Shown in pieces: positions 1 to 11,921 of a stretch of 64,000 nt of DNA. Numbering within the stretch: position 1 is the first letter of the stretch; each line of letters begins with the position of its first letter. The DNA is taken from contig CANTUR010000596.1 in assembly GCA_947683625.1 (NCBI GenBank), positions 186,001 through 250,000 on the forward strand. Direction: 5' to 3'. The notes under the pieces were generated by a model. The model saw only the letters and a list, made by a program, of their open reading frames with translations. It was not told the DNA's origin and did not search any database. A program made the position numbers and the translations under genes. Source of the stretch: Mallotus nudiflorus. Its lineage: Eukaryota > Streptophyta > Magnoliopsida > Malpighiales > Euphorbiaceae.

Positions 1-1
1 C

Positions 2-208
2 TTCTCCAAAAATAACAAATATTCCAGAGGTGCTAAACATATATAATTGAAGTATTTTGCTGTCAAGTAGGAGGTTCAGAAACAAAATGTGTGCATTGAA
101 CATATTAGAATGGATCTTATGATTACAAATCCTTTAACTAAAGGCTTACAACCAAAGACATTTAAAGAAGATGTACATATAATGGATCTTAGTTGTATTG
201 AAAATTGA
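2..208 (+). pseudogene. Ty1/copia polyprotein, C-terminal end (RNase H tail), broken
   Basis: One frame reads through the last ~68 codons of a copia polyprotein. It has the typical end of the RNase H region: a KYSRGAKHI-like stretch, then KYFAVK, then IEH, then NPLTKGLQPKTFKED, then a stop at 206-208. In intact copia elements this tail directly precedes the 3' non-coding region, polypurine tract and LTR, and that order is kept here (tract near 4005, LTR from 4016) once the inserted solo LTR is removed. Two in-frame stops (about 51 and 68) show the copy is dead. The rest of the element lies left of the window. The copia assignment is firm; the lineage was not determined. Confidence 0.8.
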
Positions 209-383
209 TTATGATGATGTTATGACTCTCTTGAGCTCATTGATGTGATGCGTTTCTGACTTTATCAAATTATTTTACTTCTTGTTCTTATGCTTGTATA
301 CGCTTAATGTTTTGAATAAGAAAATTAATGTGTCTTTAAAACAATTAAGTGGACATTATGTTATTTATATATAACTTATGTGA

Positions 384-388
384 CCTAA
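384..388. repeat. Target-site duplication CCTAA, left
   Basis: CCTAA sits immediately outside the left end of solo LTR copy 1 and matches 3811-3815 exactly. Confidence 0.85.
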
Positions 389-848
389 TATCACGACTCA
401 AAACTAGGAGTCATGACCGGCGCTAGGGAATGAGAATTCTTTTGAATCCGGAACCTGTAATAAGCCTAAAAAAAAGCCATAAATAGATAAAAATACAACT
501 GAATTAAAATTTTTTGAATCAAAATATAAAAATAAATACTCATTATCTTTTCATAAATAAATATATATTCATACAATGTTCAAATAAAATTCTCAAAGAG
601 TAAAGTATCAGACAAAATAATACTCTGCTGATATAATAACATTACTACTGCAGTGTCTAGAATACAAATTAGAGTTCAAAATATACATTTATATAAAATA
701 GCCGGGACAAAAGAACACCACCAAAGAACTCTACTTCTAAGGTCTGACGATATATGATCTCCTGAAAAAAATAATTGAGGGGGGTCATACCTCACTAAAT
801 GAATTATTATACTATATATACATGCATCTAAACCATATCCAGTCAAAC

Positions 849-850
<2 letters not shown>

Positions 851-889
<39 letters not shown>
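851..889. repeat. (TA)n microsatellite
   Basis: An uninterrupted TA dinucleotide run of about 39 bp inside solo LTR copy 1. Confidence 0.95.
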
Positions 890-891
<2 letters not shown>

Positions 892-3117
892 TATATTCAT
901 GCATTTCACACAAATGTCAAACTCTACTTTATATATATAATAAATGCAGAAAATATTTATTTTAATACATGAAAGATTAAATAGAACCCTATTAATCACA
1001 ACCTCAATCAACCATATCATCACTCTAGACATACATGCTCACTTAAATCCAAATAGATCACTTATTCCATTATGGACAGTAGATTGGCCCGAGACACTAA
1101 GTCAACTGAGTCCAGCAGTCTGACTGTTAGTGTGATTGGCCCCGAGATACTTGGTCAACCGAGCTCCCGCAATCACACTATCAATCATATCACATCTCAA
1201 ATCATAAATCAATCATATCATCAATCTCAATCAAATCATAATTCACCATAAGTAATCCTCACTCAAACCTAAATCTATCGCACTGGTATGTACATGGTCC
1301 TAGTGCTGCCCACTAAGTAGCACGTTCTATCGTTATCCTTTATTTAAAATAAAACATTCATATGGACAAACAAATAATGCAGAATAATAATCATAATGAT
1401 AAAATAAGCCATATATATACTAGAAATATACCTAAAATAAAATGTATATTTCGAGTATATATATGTCAAACAAAGTCAAATCAAATATGAAATATACCAA
1501 AAATAAACCATATATATACTAAAAATATACCTAAAGTATACTAATCATTTAATAAAACAATCATAAATAAATATACATTTAAAACATATATTTAATTTTG
1601 ACATATGTCCAAAATATACTAAAAATAAACCTAAATATCTAACACACATATATCAAAAATAAACTCTAAATATACCAGTATGCAAACATATATATATCAA
1701 GATATACTAAAAATAAACCGAAAATATACCAAATCATATTATAAATTAAATTACTGTTTAAAACATATAATGAAAATGAAAAATCCTAAGTCATGCATCC
1801 TATATGTAATGCATATATATACAGTATAATAACTCACAGATTAGCGCTCCATGAGACAAACTTGGTGGACCTGGTCCGTTAGCTAGAAAAATAAGATAAC
1901 AACCATCAGAATAATTTCTAACTCTATACTTCTAGAATTACTATGGAAAGACTTAATCAAAAATTTAAAACTAGACTCGGACCGGTTGTCACATTTTACG
2001 AGAAATCTACCAAAATTTTGATAGAGTCTCCTCTGTAAAACGAACATCTCCCTACAAAAGTAGGGTCAATCCTGCATAGAAAACACACTTCTAAAATCTC
2101 AAAATACAACATCTCAAGTTGGGACCCCAAACTCTACAAATCCCCAACCGAGGTTCACAATACACAAACAAACAATATTAAACAATAAAATCATCAAAAT
2201 CATCAAAACCCATAAAAATATTTAAAAACCTTTATTTTCCAATTAAAACATAAAAGTTTAATTTAAATAATATTTGATAATAAAAATTCATAAACAAAAT
2301 AAAATTTCCATTTTACAATTAAATTTACATAAATTGTAAATAATATTTAAAATCACAATTTAACATCACAAAAATAATAAAATACACATTTAGCCTCAAA
2401 ATAATAAATACACCTATTATTCACATAATATTCTAAAATTATCACAATTAACTATTAAAATCTCAAATATTATATAATATTAATAAAAATTCAATTTTTA
2501 TAATTATTCAACATAACATAATAAAATTCACATTTAATTACTTAAATAGTTTAATTATATAATAAAATTAGTTTAAAACCCATTTTATTTCCAAAATAAC
2601 ATATAATATATTATTTGAAAATATTTTTTTGAAAAAAATAGTATTAATTAGTTAAAAATAGTAAATAATTTGTAAAAATAATTTTATTACCTTAAATAAT
2701 TATAAAATCAACTAAAATATAATATTTAACTATAATTAACACAAAATTACACATTTACCCCTATAATACAAAAATACACATAATATACTATTATTACTCA
2801 AAAATTCTACAAATGCATAAAAATTATTTTCTTAACATATATATTACTAATATTAACTAAAAAACATTATTAATTAACAATTTCAACAAAAACTCAAATA
2901 TAACTTAATTATCCAATATTGACATAAACTAAAAATATTTATAAAAATTACATAAAAATCACAAAAATTAATTTCTCAACACCAAAATTAATAAAAATAT
3001 ATAATAAAAATAATTTAACCAAATTCATAATTTAATTAATTTATTTATGAAAATTCATTAAATAATATTAAAATAATAAAAAAATAAATGGGTATGTATG
3101 TATGTGTTTATTTTGTA

Positions 3118-3119
<2 letters not shown>

Positions 3120-3169
<50 letters not shown>
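3120..3169. repeat. (AT)n microsatellite
   Basis: An AT dinucleotide run of about 50 bp inside solo LTR copy 1. Confidence 0.95.
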
Positions 3170-3174
<5 letters not shown>

Positions 3175-3325
3175 ATTATATAATAAAGTATTATTAAAAT
3201 AATGTGGTCAATTTTATGTAAAAATATCCATCACACAATCAATACATATATATGTATATATTAATATAATAATTAAACTTTATATTAAAAAAAAAAAATT
3301 CTCCACCACATAAAAATAAAAATAT

Positions 3326-3327
<2 letters not shown>

Positions 3328-3409
<82 letters not shown>
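3328..3409. repeat. Compound (AT)n(AC)n microsatellite
   Basis: An AT run of nearly 70 bp passes directly into an AC run. Shorter AC and AT runs follow at 3430-3455 and 3484-3502. All lie inside solo LTR copy 1, and no equivalent is present in copy 2. Confidence 0.95.
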
Positions 3410-3810
3410 TAAATAATACACAATAATCACACACACACACACATATATATATATATTCTCACCACACAATAATAAAATATCTCATATATATATATATATA
3501 TAACACATACATTAATATGTATATACATAAAATGAATTAACACTAAATAAAAACAATACAAATAATAAAATAATTTAATAACAAAATAAATAGTGAAATT
3601 TGAATAAACAATAATAGAAATAATAATATTAAAATAATCAAGCAAAATAAACGACCAAAAATAATATATTTACGTAAGAAATTTAATTAAATATAAAATA
3701 GTAATTATTAACCACAAAATAATTAAATAATTAAATTTGACTTTTAAAATTGTTAACACTACATATCTTATTTTAAAATAAAATAAGTTAAAAAAATATG
3801 GGTCATTTCA

Positions 3811-3815
3811 CCTAA
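3811..3815. repeat. Target-site duplication CCTAA, right
   Basis: CCTAA sits immediately outside the right end of solo LTR copy 1 and is identical to 384-388. Confidence 0.85.
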
Positions 3816-4004
3816 CTTGATAAGTTGCTAGTGTAGTAGTATATGGAAGGGAATATGCAATTTGAAAATGTACGACCGTCATAACTCTTATTATGTAATT
3901 TATTATGTTAAGGTTAATCATGATGGAAGAATGTCATTATGAAATTTAATTGTGCATACCTAATGTTTACACTATTAAATATTAATGTCATGAACTATTG
4001 TATC

Positions 4005-4015
4005 AAGTGGGAGAA
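4005..4015 (+). other. Copia polypurine tract
   Basis: The purine run AAGTGGGAGAA lies directly before TGTTAGATG. This is the usual junction between polypurine tract and 3' LTR in plant copia elements and supports an LTR start at 4016. Confidence 0.65.
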
Positions 4016-4335
4016 TGTTAGATGTAGTTTGAAAGTTTAGGGCTATATTTAATATTGAATATTTAAATAGGGTTTCCTATTTGGTTAGGGTTCCTATTTA
4101 ATAGTGAAATTAATATAAGCCATTGATTTTAGTATTTGATGGACATAGCAAATTTAAAGTTATCCATATATATAAATTGGTCATCTCTCCACCTATTAGG
4201 GTTAGCAGACTAAAAGTTCATCTAGTTCTCTGCTACATGAAAATTAAGATTAAAAGAGAGAAACCAGTTTTAACCAGTAATCTATCAAAATCCAATTAGA
4301 TTAAAGTCTTTCTAGGATTATGTCAATTTTCACAT
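4016..4335 (+). repeat. Ty1/copia 3' LTR, right end uncertain
   Basis: It starts TGTTAGATGTAG just after a polypurine tract and belongs with the copia polyprotein tail at 2-208. The sequence has the look of a short copia LTR, with an AGGGTT-rich segment and a likely transcribed part near 4200-4260. The right end is not fixed: TTTTCACA near 4333 is the best candidate, but without the 5' LTR it cannot be confirmed. Confidence 0.5.
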
Positions 4336-4393
4336 CAAGTAAGTATTTTTATATTTTATTTTATGTAACAAATCATTTATTTAAGATCCTATA

Positions 4394-4987
4394 ATGATGT
4401 TGATGTTTGTTTTACATGATGATTATGTTAGTTTTACACCTCCGTCCAAAAAAATTAGAAAGCATTTTAAAAGTAAAAAGCAACAAGAAACTTATTATAA
4501 AAATCCCCATAAAAAGTCCTTTAAAAAACCTAAAATTCTTAGTATACTAGGAAAACCAATCTCAAGGATGTCGCTTGCTACAAGTGCAGCAAAAAGGGAC
4601 ATATATTTAAATATAGTAAAATTTCTAGGAGTTGCAAGAGCTTCAAATCATAAGGAAATTACCAGTCTTATTGGTAGAAACTTCTGAATAAAAAAAAAGT
4701 AGCTTTCCTACCAATTCAAAAGATGAAAAACCATGGTGGATGAGATCGATACCACCTTTTTTCCATTCAAATCAGAATCAAAATTTGATTTTGAGTCAAA
4801 ATCAATAAACATGCTTACGAAGGAGCAAATTCTAATACTGGATGTTATTCAACATATTAACAACTCTGAAATGCATAAAAAATATCTAAATCAAATTAAA
4901 CAATTCTTAGAAGAAGAGTTCGGACAACACCTTCTAGGTTATCTACCAATAAAAAACATCAAAAACTTTCCAAGAGCTCCAAACTGA
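4394..4987 (+). pseudogene. Decayed gag/coat-like fragment, possibly pararetroviral
   Basis: Two consecutive open stretches (4394-4687 and 4733-4987) are rich in Lys, then in acidic residues. A Lys/Arg-rich stretch (about residues 17-50) leads into a degenerate CCHC zinc knuckle that is only visible in another frame near 4568-4615 and has lost its last cysteine. An acidic stretch follows, then a helical segment beginning TKEQ. This order is typical of the coat/gag region of plant caulimovirid-like (endogenous pararetrovirus) polyproteins and of some LTR gag proteins. Frameshifts and stops mean it is not functional, and I see no reverse transcriptase next to it. A shadow ORF or retrotransposon gag remains possible. 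Confidence 0.4.
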
Positions 4988-4989
4988 AA

Positions 4990-5760
4990 TTAAAACCATA
5001 AAATAATAATACATACATAAAGGCTTATATTACACTTGAACTTACTAAATTTATAAGAATACAATGTAACAAACGTTTTAGCAGTAAGATTTGTTTGGTA
5101 TGGACACTGTTGCACCTAACTTCACTTCTCAACCGAAGGTTTTTAACTTTTAACATGTTCATCCCACCAACTTCATCTACTTATTTATTTTTTTTGAATT
5201 TTTTTTGCTACACAAATATTTTTTTTTAAATTTTTTTAATAACTTTTAAAAATATATAAACAAACATAAATCTTCATTTCACAAGAATCAGATAATAAAT
5301 TTGTGATTTATGTTTTATTATAGTTTTTCTTTTAAATTTTTACAATTAATATTTCAAACTAATAATTATTATAGAGTAAATTATAATTTCTTTCCTCTAT
5401 TATGATCCATTACTCTATGAAATAGTGTAATACGTTAAAACATAAGAGAGAAATTGTATTTTACCTATTATTATATCAATATCTAAAAATTAGTAAACAT
5501 ATTTAAATTATTCATCTAATCACTTATTAACAATTATTATTATTATTATATTAAAATACATTTTTTAAATAAAATTTTAGATTCAAATTTTATAAGTTCA
5601 ATTTCGAGTTCTTGTGACTAGTTAATATTGGAATCATCGGATATAAAGAAAATAAATGCTCCGTTATTGGAGAGTGCGTGAAAAACGACATCGCATAACA
5701 ATATGGAATATCCCCTTGCTTTATAATCACGTAAATGCAAAAAAGGAAAAAAAAAATCTA
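4990..5760. other. AT-rich intergenic region
   Basis: Very AT-rich DNA with poly-T runs (5185-5260) and no coding signal. I see no identifiable repeat. It separates the decayed transposons from the promoter of the phosphoglycerate mutase gene. Confidence 0.6.
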
Positions 5761-5765
5761 GAAAC

Positions 5766-5773
5766 GTCACGTG
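5766..5773. promoter_or_regulatory. G-box/ACGT element upstream of iPGAM
   Basis: GTCACGTG contains the palindromic G-box CACGTG (5768-5773) and overlaps a second ACGT core at 5764-5767. It lies about 360 bp before the start codon of the phosphoglycerate mutase gene. Plant bZIP and bHLH (including PIF-type) factors bind such sites. Function here is inferred only from sequence and position. Confidence 0.4.
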
Positions 5774-6131
5774 TTGAAGCACGCACGTATTGAAGGTTCC
5801 GAAGTCAAAAAGCCAAGTGTACCCTTAACCCTAACAGCGCCAACAAATCACAAGTGGTATTCAAATCCAACGGCGAAAAACCATTCATCTCTAATCTTCC
5901 AACTTCAAAATCCAGGGTCCAAACACTCTCATATAAACCGGAAAACGCAACCAATTCTGATTTGTGTCTGTGAAGAGCCACAGATTTTGAAATATAATAT
6001 CGTAAAAGGCTCGATTTGATCTCTTTGTTTGTTTCCACCAGTCAGTTTTCAGGTACCAATGCGATTAGGTTTTGGATTTTATATTTGAAGGTGATGTTAT
6101 TGATTTTCGATTTTGGTTTGGCAGAGAAGAG

Positions 6132-9100
6132 ATGGGAACCTCAAATGAATTCACATGGAAATTGGCGGATCATCCCAAGTTACCGAAAGGGAAGACAATA
6201 GCAATGGTGGTTTTGGATGGTTGGGGTGAGGCTAAGCCTGATCAGTATAACTGTATCCATGTCGCTGATACTCCCACCATGGATTCCTTCAAGAAGGTAA
6301 ATTCTTTTTCGTTATTTTTTTTTTGAGGTCATTAAGTCGATTTTGAGATCTGCAGATCTTGTACCTAAAAAAGAAATGTTTCGATTGTATTCATTTCAGA
6401 TTTGTTTTTCTTTGTTTTTTATTAGGAATTTTTTTTAATTTCAATTTTGCTTTTGATAGACTGCACCTGAGAAATGGAGGCTGATTAGGGCTCATGGCAC
6501 AGCTGTGGGGCTTCCAACGGAAGATGATATGGGCAACAGTGAGGTTGGTCACAACGCCCTTGGTGCTGGACGCATTTATGCTCAAGGGTTAGTTAGTGTC
6601 TCTCTTTTTATTTTATCATTTCTATATTGAATCAGTGAATTGCTAATGAGTTAGCCTCCTGATAGGTGCATGGTGTATTCTTTTGCATGTGATGTGCCTT
6701 TGTCAAATTAGCTTCTAAAGGTGTTTATTTAGTGATATATGCGTCTTTATCAAATCAAATTTCAGTGTAAACAGTTTTGTTCTTTTGAATGCAGTGCAAA
6801 GCTTGTTGACCTTGCTCTTGCCTCCGGAAAAATTTATGATGGAGAGGGATTTAAGTACATACAGCAATGTTTTGACAAAGGCACGTTGCACATCATTGGG
6901 TTACTGAGTGATGGTGGAGTGCACTCCAGGCTGGATCAGTTGCAGGTGAGTTTTGTACTTGAGGGTTCTTGTTATCTTATTTCTGTTTGCACTTTGCATT
7001 ATCAAATGTAACATCTACAGTGTTCCTCACTTGTTTCCTTTTTTTTTTTTTTTTTTTTGCAGCTGTTGGTAAAAGGTTCTGCTGAACATGGTGCTAAAAG
7101 AATCCGTGTTCATATTCTTACTGATGGACGTGATGTTATAGATGGTACAAGTGTTGGTTTTGCTGAAACTCTTGAGAAAGACCTGGAAAATTTACGTCAA
7201 AAAGGTATTGATGCACGAATTGCATCTGGTGGAGGTCGTATGTATGTTACAATGGATCGTTACGAGGTATTTTGTTTAGATTCAAAGAAACATATTTGCA
7301 CATCCTTTTTTTTTTTTTTTAAATTTGAAGTTCTCTGTATTTTAAGTTTTATTCTTATCTTTGGACCTGGTAACCACATTCCTAGAATAGGTAATGCAGT
7401 AGGGAAAGGAAATGGGCAAGAGACATCTAGGATCTAGTTGAACATGATATCTGGGTAAGATTGTGTTCCTCTGGAATCACCATCATATATTTGATCACCA
7501 AGAACGTAACTGCAATTGTTGGCATGTAGGCAGGCCTATCATGACAGGACAAACAAATGGTTATCATGCAGTAAAAGTGGGAGAGAAGGAAATTGGACAT
7601 AATGATGTCAATAACCTCCTTTACGTAGTTTTCAGTACTCATGGTTACAAACTTTTGTCTATACATGGGCATAGTTATTGCTACCATGTTGGAGTTAGTA
7701 GTGTATGTTTGTGGAAATACTTGCATTGGATTTGTGTGTATGAGACGTGAACCAATCTTTCATATATTAATCAATTTGCCATTCACTACTATTTGTACTT
7801 TTCTTTCCTCAAATCTTGAATTGTTATGTATATGGTTAAACAAATATGACATTTTAGAATCACAATGTTTGTGAGGTCATCTCACATAGATTATCAAGTG
7901 ATTTACAATTTCTTATAGAAAATCCTAAATATAAAATTATTTAAATTTAATTCTAATAATGTTGTAAATACTTACATAAGGCTTGCTGTATGTGCCATAT
8001 AAATGTCTTTTAAATGAAAATCTATATGGTATGGTTTATGATCTGGGTTTGTAGACCTGCATATTTTAATTCAAGAAAAGTAAGTAAATCTTAAGTAACA
8101 TCTTCCCGATGACTATGTGATTTATTTATGTGATCTCTTGCAGAATGATTGGAATGTTGTGAAAAGAGGATGGGATGCTCAGGTCCTTGGTGAAGCCCCG
8201 CACAAGTTTAAGAGTGCTGTTGAAGCCATCAAGAAACTAAGGGAAGCTCCCAAAGCCAATGACCAGTACTTGCCTCCATTTGTCATTGTTGATGATAATG
8301 GGCACGCTGTTGGCCCAATTTTGGATGGAGATGCTGTTGTCACAGCCAACTTCCGTGCAGATCGTATGGTTATGCTTGCTAAGGCTCTTGAATACGAGGA
8401 TTTTGACAAATTTGATAGAGTCCGATTCCCGAAAATCTGCTATTCTGGAATGCTTCAATATGATGGTGAGCTGAAGCTTCCAAGCCATTACCTTGTATCT
8501 CCTCCAGAGATTGAAAGGACATCTGGTGAATATTTAGTGCATAATGGTGTTTCTACCTTTGCTTGCAGGTGAGACAGCATCACCGGTACCTTATTTTATG
8601 ATAACATGCCAAATGCTCTTTATTTATTTTAGAAATAAAAGAACTGTTTGATTCATTTCTTATGTTATACAATTGTCCTTTTTCATTGAATTGCTGTTAG
8701 GATTACAACTGCATACTATATTAGCATGTCCTAGTAAGTACTATTAGTGGAAATGTTAAAATGTAATCAGTGCTTCATCTTTTGAAGGGAACTTAATAGT
8801 TTTGTTACTTTAGCCTGATTTTTAACATGTGCAGTTGTTCCAAAATGTATTTTCTGCATGACTTTTGGGTCACCTTCAGACCATTTTAACCTATGCATTT
8901 ATTTGTTCAACAGTGAAACCGTAAAATTTGGTCATGTTACTTTCTTTTGGAATGGAAATCGCTCTGGTTATTTCAACCCAGAAATGGAGGAATATGTTGA
9001 AATTCCCAGTGATGTTGGAATTACATTCAATGTCCAGCCTAAGATGAAGGCAATAGAGATTGCAGAGAAGGCAAGGGATGCTATTCTCAGTGGCAAATTT

Positions 9101-10449
9101 CACCAGGTGATTAATGTACCTAAGTTGTGTTAAAAAAATGTGATCTAAGATCTGATCAATAACCTATTTATTGGATGTTTGTTTAGGTTCGTGTCAACCT
9201 ACCAAATAGTGACATGGTTGGACATACAGGAGATATTGAAGCCACTGTTGTGGCATGCAAGGCTGCTGATGATGCTGTCAAGGTATAATGATATTTTTTA
9301 ATTGTGTTGCTAGTGTTTCAGTGTTTAGTTTTGTAAATTGTAATTTGTACCTTTGGATTTTAGTTGATGGCATGTACACTGTTGCTAATCTGTATAAATG
9401 CTTCTGTCTTTCAATTTTGGTTTCTTGTCTCACCTCTGTCATTTGGGAAATATGATGTTGGTCTTGGGCCCTCTACTCTTTCTAGGTAGCCTTTAGGCAA
9501 GTTTCCACAAGGAACTTGCTCTATTTTTTCTAAAAATTTTTTTGAAGAGGAGGAGAGAGGAGAGAGCGGGGGGTGGTGGGGTGGGGTGGGGAGTGATGCA
9601 TTTTAGAATATGTTACTACAACGTTTGGCTATTTTCAGTTTCAGTATTTTGGTTAAAAAAAAAAGAAATTTGGTATGAAGCTGAGTTGTGTGATGTGATT
9701 TTTGATAAGAATCACTCAGATAGTTGCTTTTGGAATGTTACGGAATTGTAAGGATGTTATTGTTTGACTGTTTTTTTTCTGACTCTCAAAATTTACTGAT
9801 TGAAGATGATAATCGAGGCCATAGAGAAAGTCGGTGGAATATATGTTGTCACTGCAGATCATGGCAATGCTGAAGATATGGTGAAGAGGGACAAATCTGG
9901 GAAACCTATGGTTGACAAGAGTGGCAGCATTCAGATTCTCACATCTCATACGCTGCAACCAGTAAGTTGGTTTTATATGCTGTTGGTAAATTTTAGGGAA
10001 TCAATCAACAAAATGTGGCTGCCCTTGTTTGATTTTATCTGACTTATGATGAGAACTTGATTATGTGTAACTGAACAAGAAAGAATCTAATGCTGTTGCA
10101 AATCCCTTAGCAATTTAATTAGGCTGAAACGCCCCCAGAAATGAAGGAAAGAGAAGGAATTATGCAATGAGACTGCTTCCCATTGAAAGCTTTTGCTGTT
10201 CAGTATCATAGACTGTTTTCTTAGTTTGAATTATGGATCTTACCGTGTTGATCTGACCCCCCAATTTGGATCATTCTTGTGCAGGTGCCTATTGCAATTG
10301 GAGGTCCGGGATTGGCACCTGGTGTCAGGTTCCGCAATGATGTTCCCAATGGTGGACTAGCTAATGTGGCTGCTACTGTGATGAATCTTCACGGATTTGA
10401 GGCTCCTAGTGACTACGAGCCTACTCTCATTGAAGTAGTTGATAACTAG
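6132..10449 (+). CDS. PGM1: 2,3-bisphosphoglycerate-independent phosphoglycerate mutase
   Basis: Converts 3-phosphoglycerate to 2-phosphoglycerate in cytosolic glycolysis; this is the metal-dependent plant enzyme of the alkaline phosphatase superfamily. Exons: 6132-6296, 6460-6587, 6795-6945, 7063-7266, 8144-8568, 8914-9106, 9187-9282, 9806-9961, 10285-10449. All introns are GT-AG and the frame closes at 560 aa, the family length. Landmarks: LDGWG with metal ligand Asp29; MGNSEVGH with the catalytic Ser82 that carries the phosphate; LTDGRD and RADR in the phosphoglycerate-binding domain; GHTGDIEA and TADHGNAED, which complete the metal site; C-terminus ending EVVDN. The start ATG gives MGTSNEFTWKL, matching the usual cytosolic N-terminus with no transit peptide. 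No breaks or lost key residues. Intron 7 holds a G-quadruplex motif. The symbol follows the Arabidopsis iPGAM genes. Confidence 0.97.
9568..9591 (+). other. G-quadruplex motif in iPGAM intron 7
   Basis: Runs of six, four, four and four G are separated by loops of one to four bases, just after a GA-rich purine tract (9544-9567). It is on the coding strand inside intron 7 (9283-9805). It fits the four-run rule for a stable G-quadruplex and stands out in AT-rich DNA. Confidence 0.8.
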
Positions 10450-10681
10450 GATTAGTAGGAAGAAAACCTAAAAAATTTACTCTAGTTTTTGCATGAAATT
10501 TTGATTAGAAACCGTGCAACGAGGAAGCCGGTCAAATACATGAAGTTATCTGGCTAAATAAGTTGTTATTTTGAGCCTGCTCACCAGGAATTTACTTCTT
10601 AATTTGAATTCTGGATAGTGGATACCCATATCCATTTTGATATCCAAAACTTGACTGGAAATTGTATTTTAAATGTACTTT

Positions 10682-10883
10682 TTGTTATTTATCTCAAGCT
10701 TCATATTTTGAATCTTTTTCTTTTTGATTCTTATTCTTATTATCATTGAATTTTTGTAGAAAAGTTGTGGTTTGATCTTTTTGGTATTTATCTCGTGCTC
10801 GTATTTTGAATCTTTATCCTTTTGTTTCTTGTTCTTATAATTAACCTTTCCTGAAATGCAGAAAAGTTGTGGTTTCATCTTTG
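10682..10883. repeat. Tandem duplication, two units of about 100 bp
   Basis: The segment from 10682 repeats from 10781. Both copies run from TATTTATCTC through ATTTTGAATCTTT and a T-rich stretch to GAAAAGTTGTGGTTT. They differ at many sites, so the duplication is not recent. It lies about 230 bp past the iPGAM stop codon, probably at or just beyond the 3' UTR. Confidence 0.75.
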
Positions 10884-10889
10884 AAGGAT

Positions 10890-11910
10890 GGAAGGTTCGC
10901 ATGTTTTGCTTGTTGGGTTAGCTTCTTGCTGCATTCTTTAATTAACAGCACAATGCACAACCGGATGCTGGTTATTTTTTTTATTTTTTTTTTTTCAAAA
11001 GAAAGATGCGAAGTTTTTTTCAAACAACTAGGTTATCGGATCTCGGATTGAATTTATGATGTCAATCTTATAATGTATGAATCTTATAATGTAATTACTA
11101 AGTTAAAACGGAAGACAGTCAAATGCTAAGTTGTGAGTAGGTAGTAATATGAGAAATTAAATGTAGATATTGATCCACAAATGGGCATTTCACAAAAAAA
11201 TAAGTTGAAATTAAAAGTTTATTTAACATATCTGATTATAAAATTTTTGATAATTTAGTGTAGTTGTTTTGTTTTACTATAATTAAAAATTTTAATAATT
11301 AATTAATATTTATTATTTAAAAAATCAAGTAATATTTATTTAAAAGTACTTTTAACCGTTACTTTATTTTTCATAAAATAAATTTTACTTTGTTAGTAAT
11401 AATTATTAAATAATGTAATATATTTTTATCCAATAGTAACAAAAGTAAAGTGAATAAAAATAAAATAAAAATAAAGTATATAAAAAGTAAAAGTGAATTT
11501 GTACTAGAGATTTCTAAATTTTATATTAAATTTATTTTAGTTTCATAATTTCAATTTGACATGATAATTATTTGTCAAGTTGAATTATGATATGATTACT
11601 CGGTGTCTCATATCATTTAAATTAGTTAGGATTATTTTAAGTAACTTGTTGATGTAATTATTAGTGTAAAGTTTGGTAAGTTGGCGTGCAATTAACCTAA
11701 AAACCAAAGTAATCCTACAATTTCTCAATAAGTTTATATATATAATTAAAAACCATTCAAAGATATGATCTCTTTAAGAAAAAAAAAGAAGTAGCATTAA
11801 TATTTATTACATGGCATAATTACATTGGCCAGAAAAAGTCTATAATAGGCTAACAGCTTAATTTTAAATTTTTTAAAAAATAAAAAATAAATCCTTATTC
11901 TCAATAAATA
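10890..11910. other. Intergenic, AT-rich
   Basis: No credible coding region or RNA gene. The stretch 11200-11500 is extremely AT-rich with many short inverted TTTA/TAAA tracts and could be a decayed MITE, but I found no paired ends or target duplication. Confidence 0.5.
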
Positions 11911-11921
11911 AATAAAACCAT

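Larger units (their letters stand above)
389..3810 (-). mobile_element. Solo LTR, about 3.4 kb, family X copy 1
   Basis: On the minus strand this begins TGAAATGACCC (at 3810) and ends GTCGTGATA (at 389). It is flanked by a perfect 5-bp target duplication, CCTAA at 384-388 and 3811-3815. It aligns, by eye and with many differences, to the reverse complement of 57649-60900. The shared blocks are the ends, the GGCGCTAGGGAATGAGAATTC-like block near 410-440, and the paired CGAG...GGTCAACCGAG block at 1080-1180. There is no internal polyprotein, so it is a solo LTR left by recombination between the LTRs of a full element. The final CA has become TA. It carries long AT and AC microsatellites that copy 2 lacks. 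It is inserted in the 3' non-coding part of the copia element. Probably Ty3/gypsy; lineage not determined. Confidence 0.88.

Noticed and set aside
7463..7874. Open frames inside iPGAM intron 4
   Set aside because: They interrupt the conserved RYE|NDW joint between exons 4 and 5 and have no similarity to known proteins.
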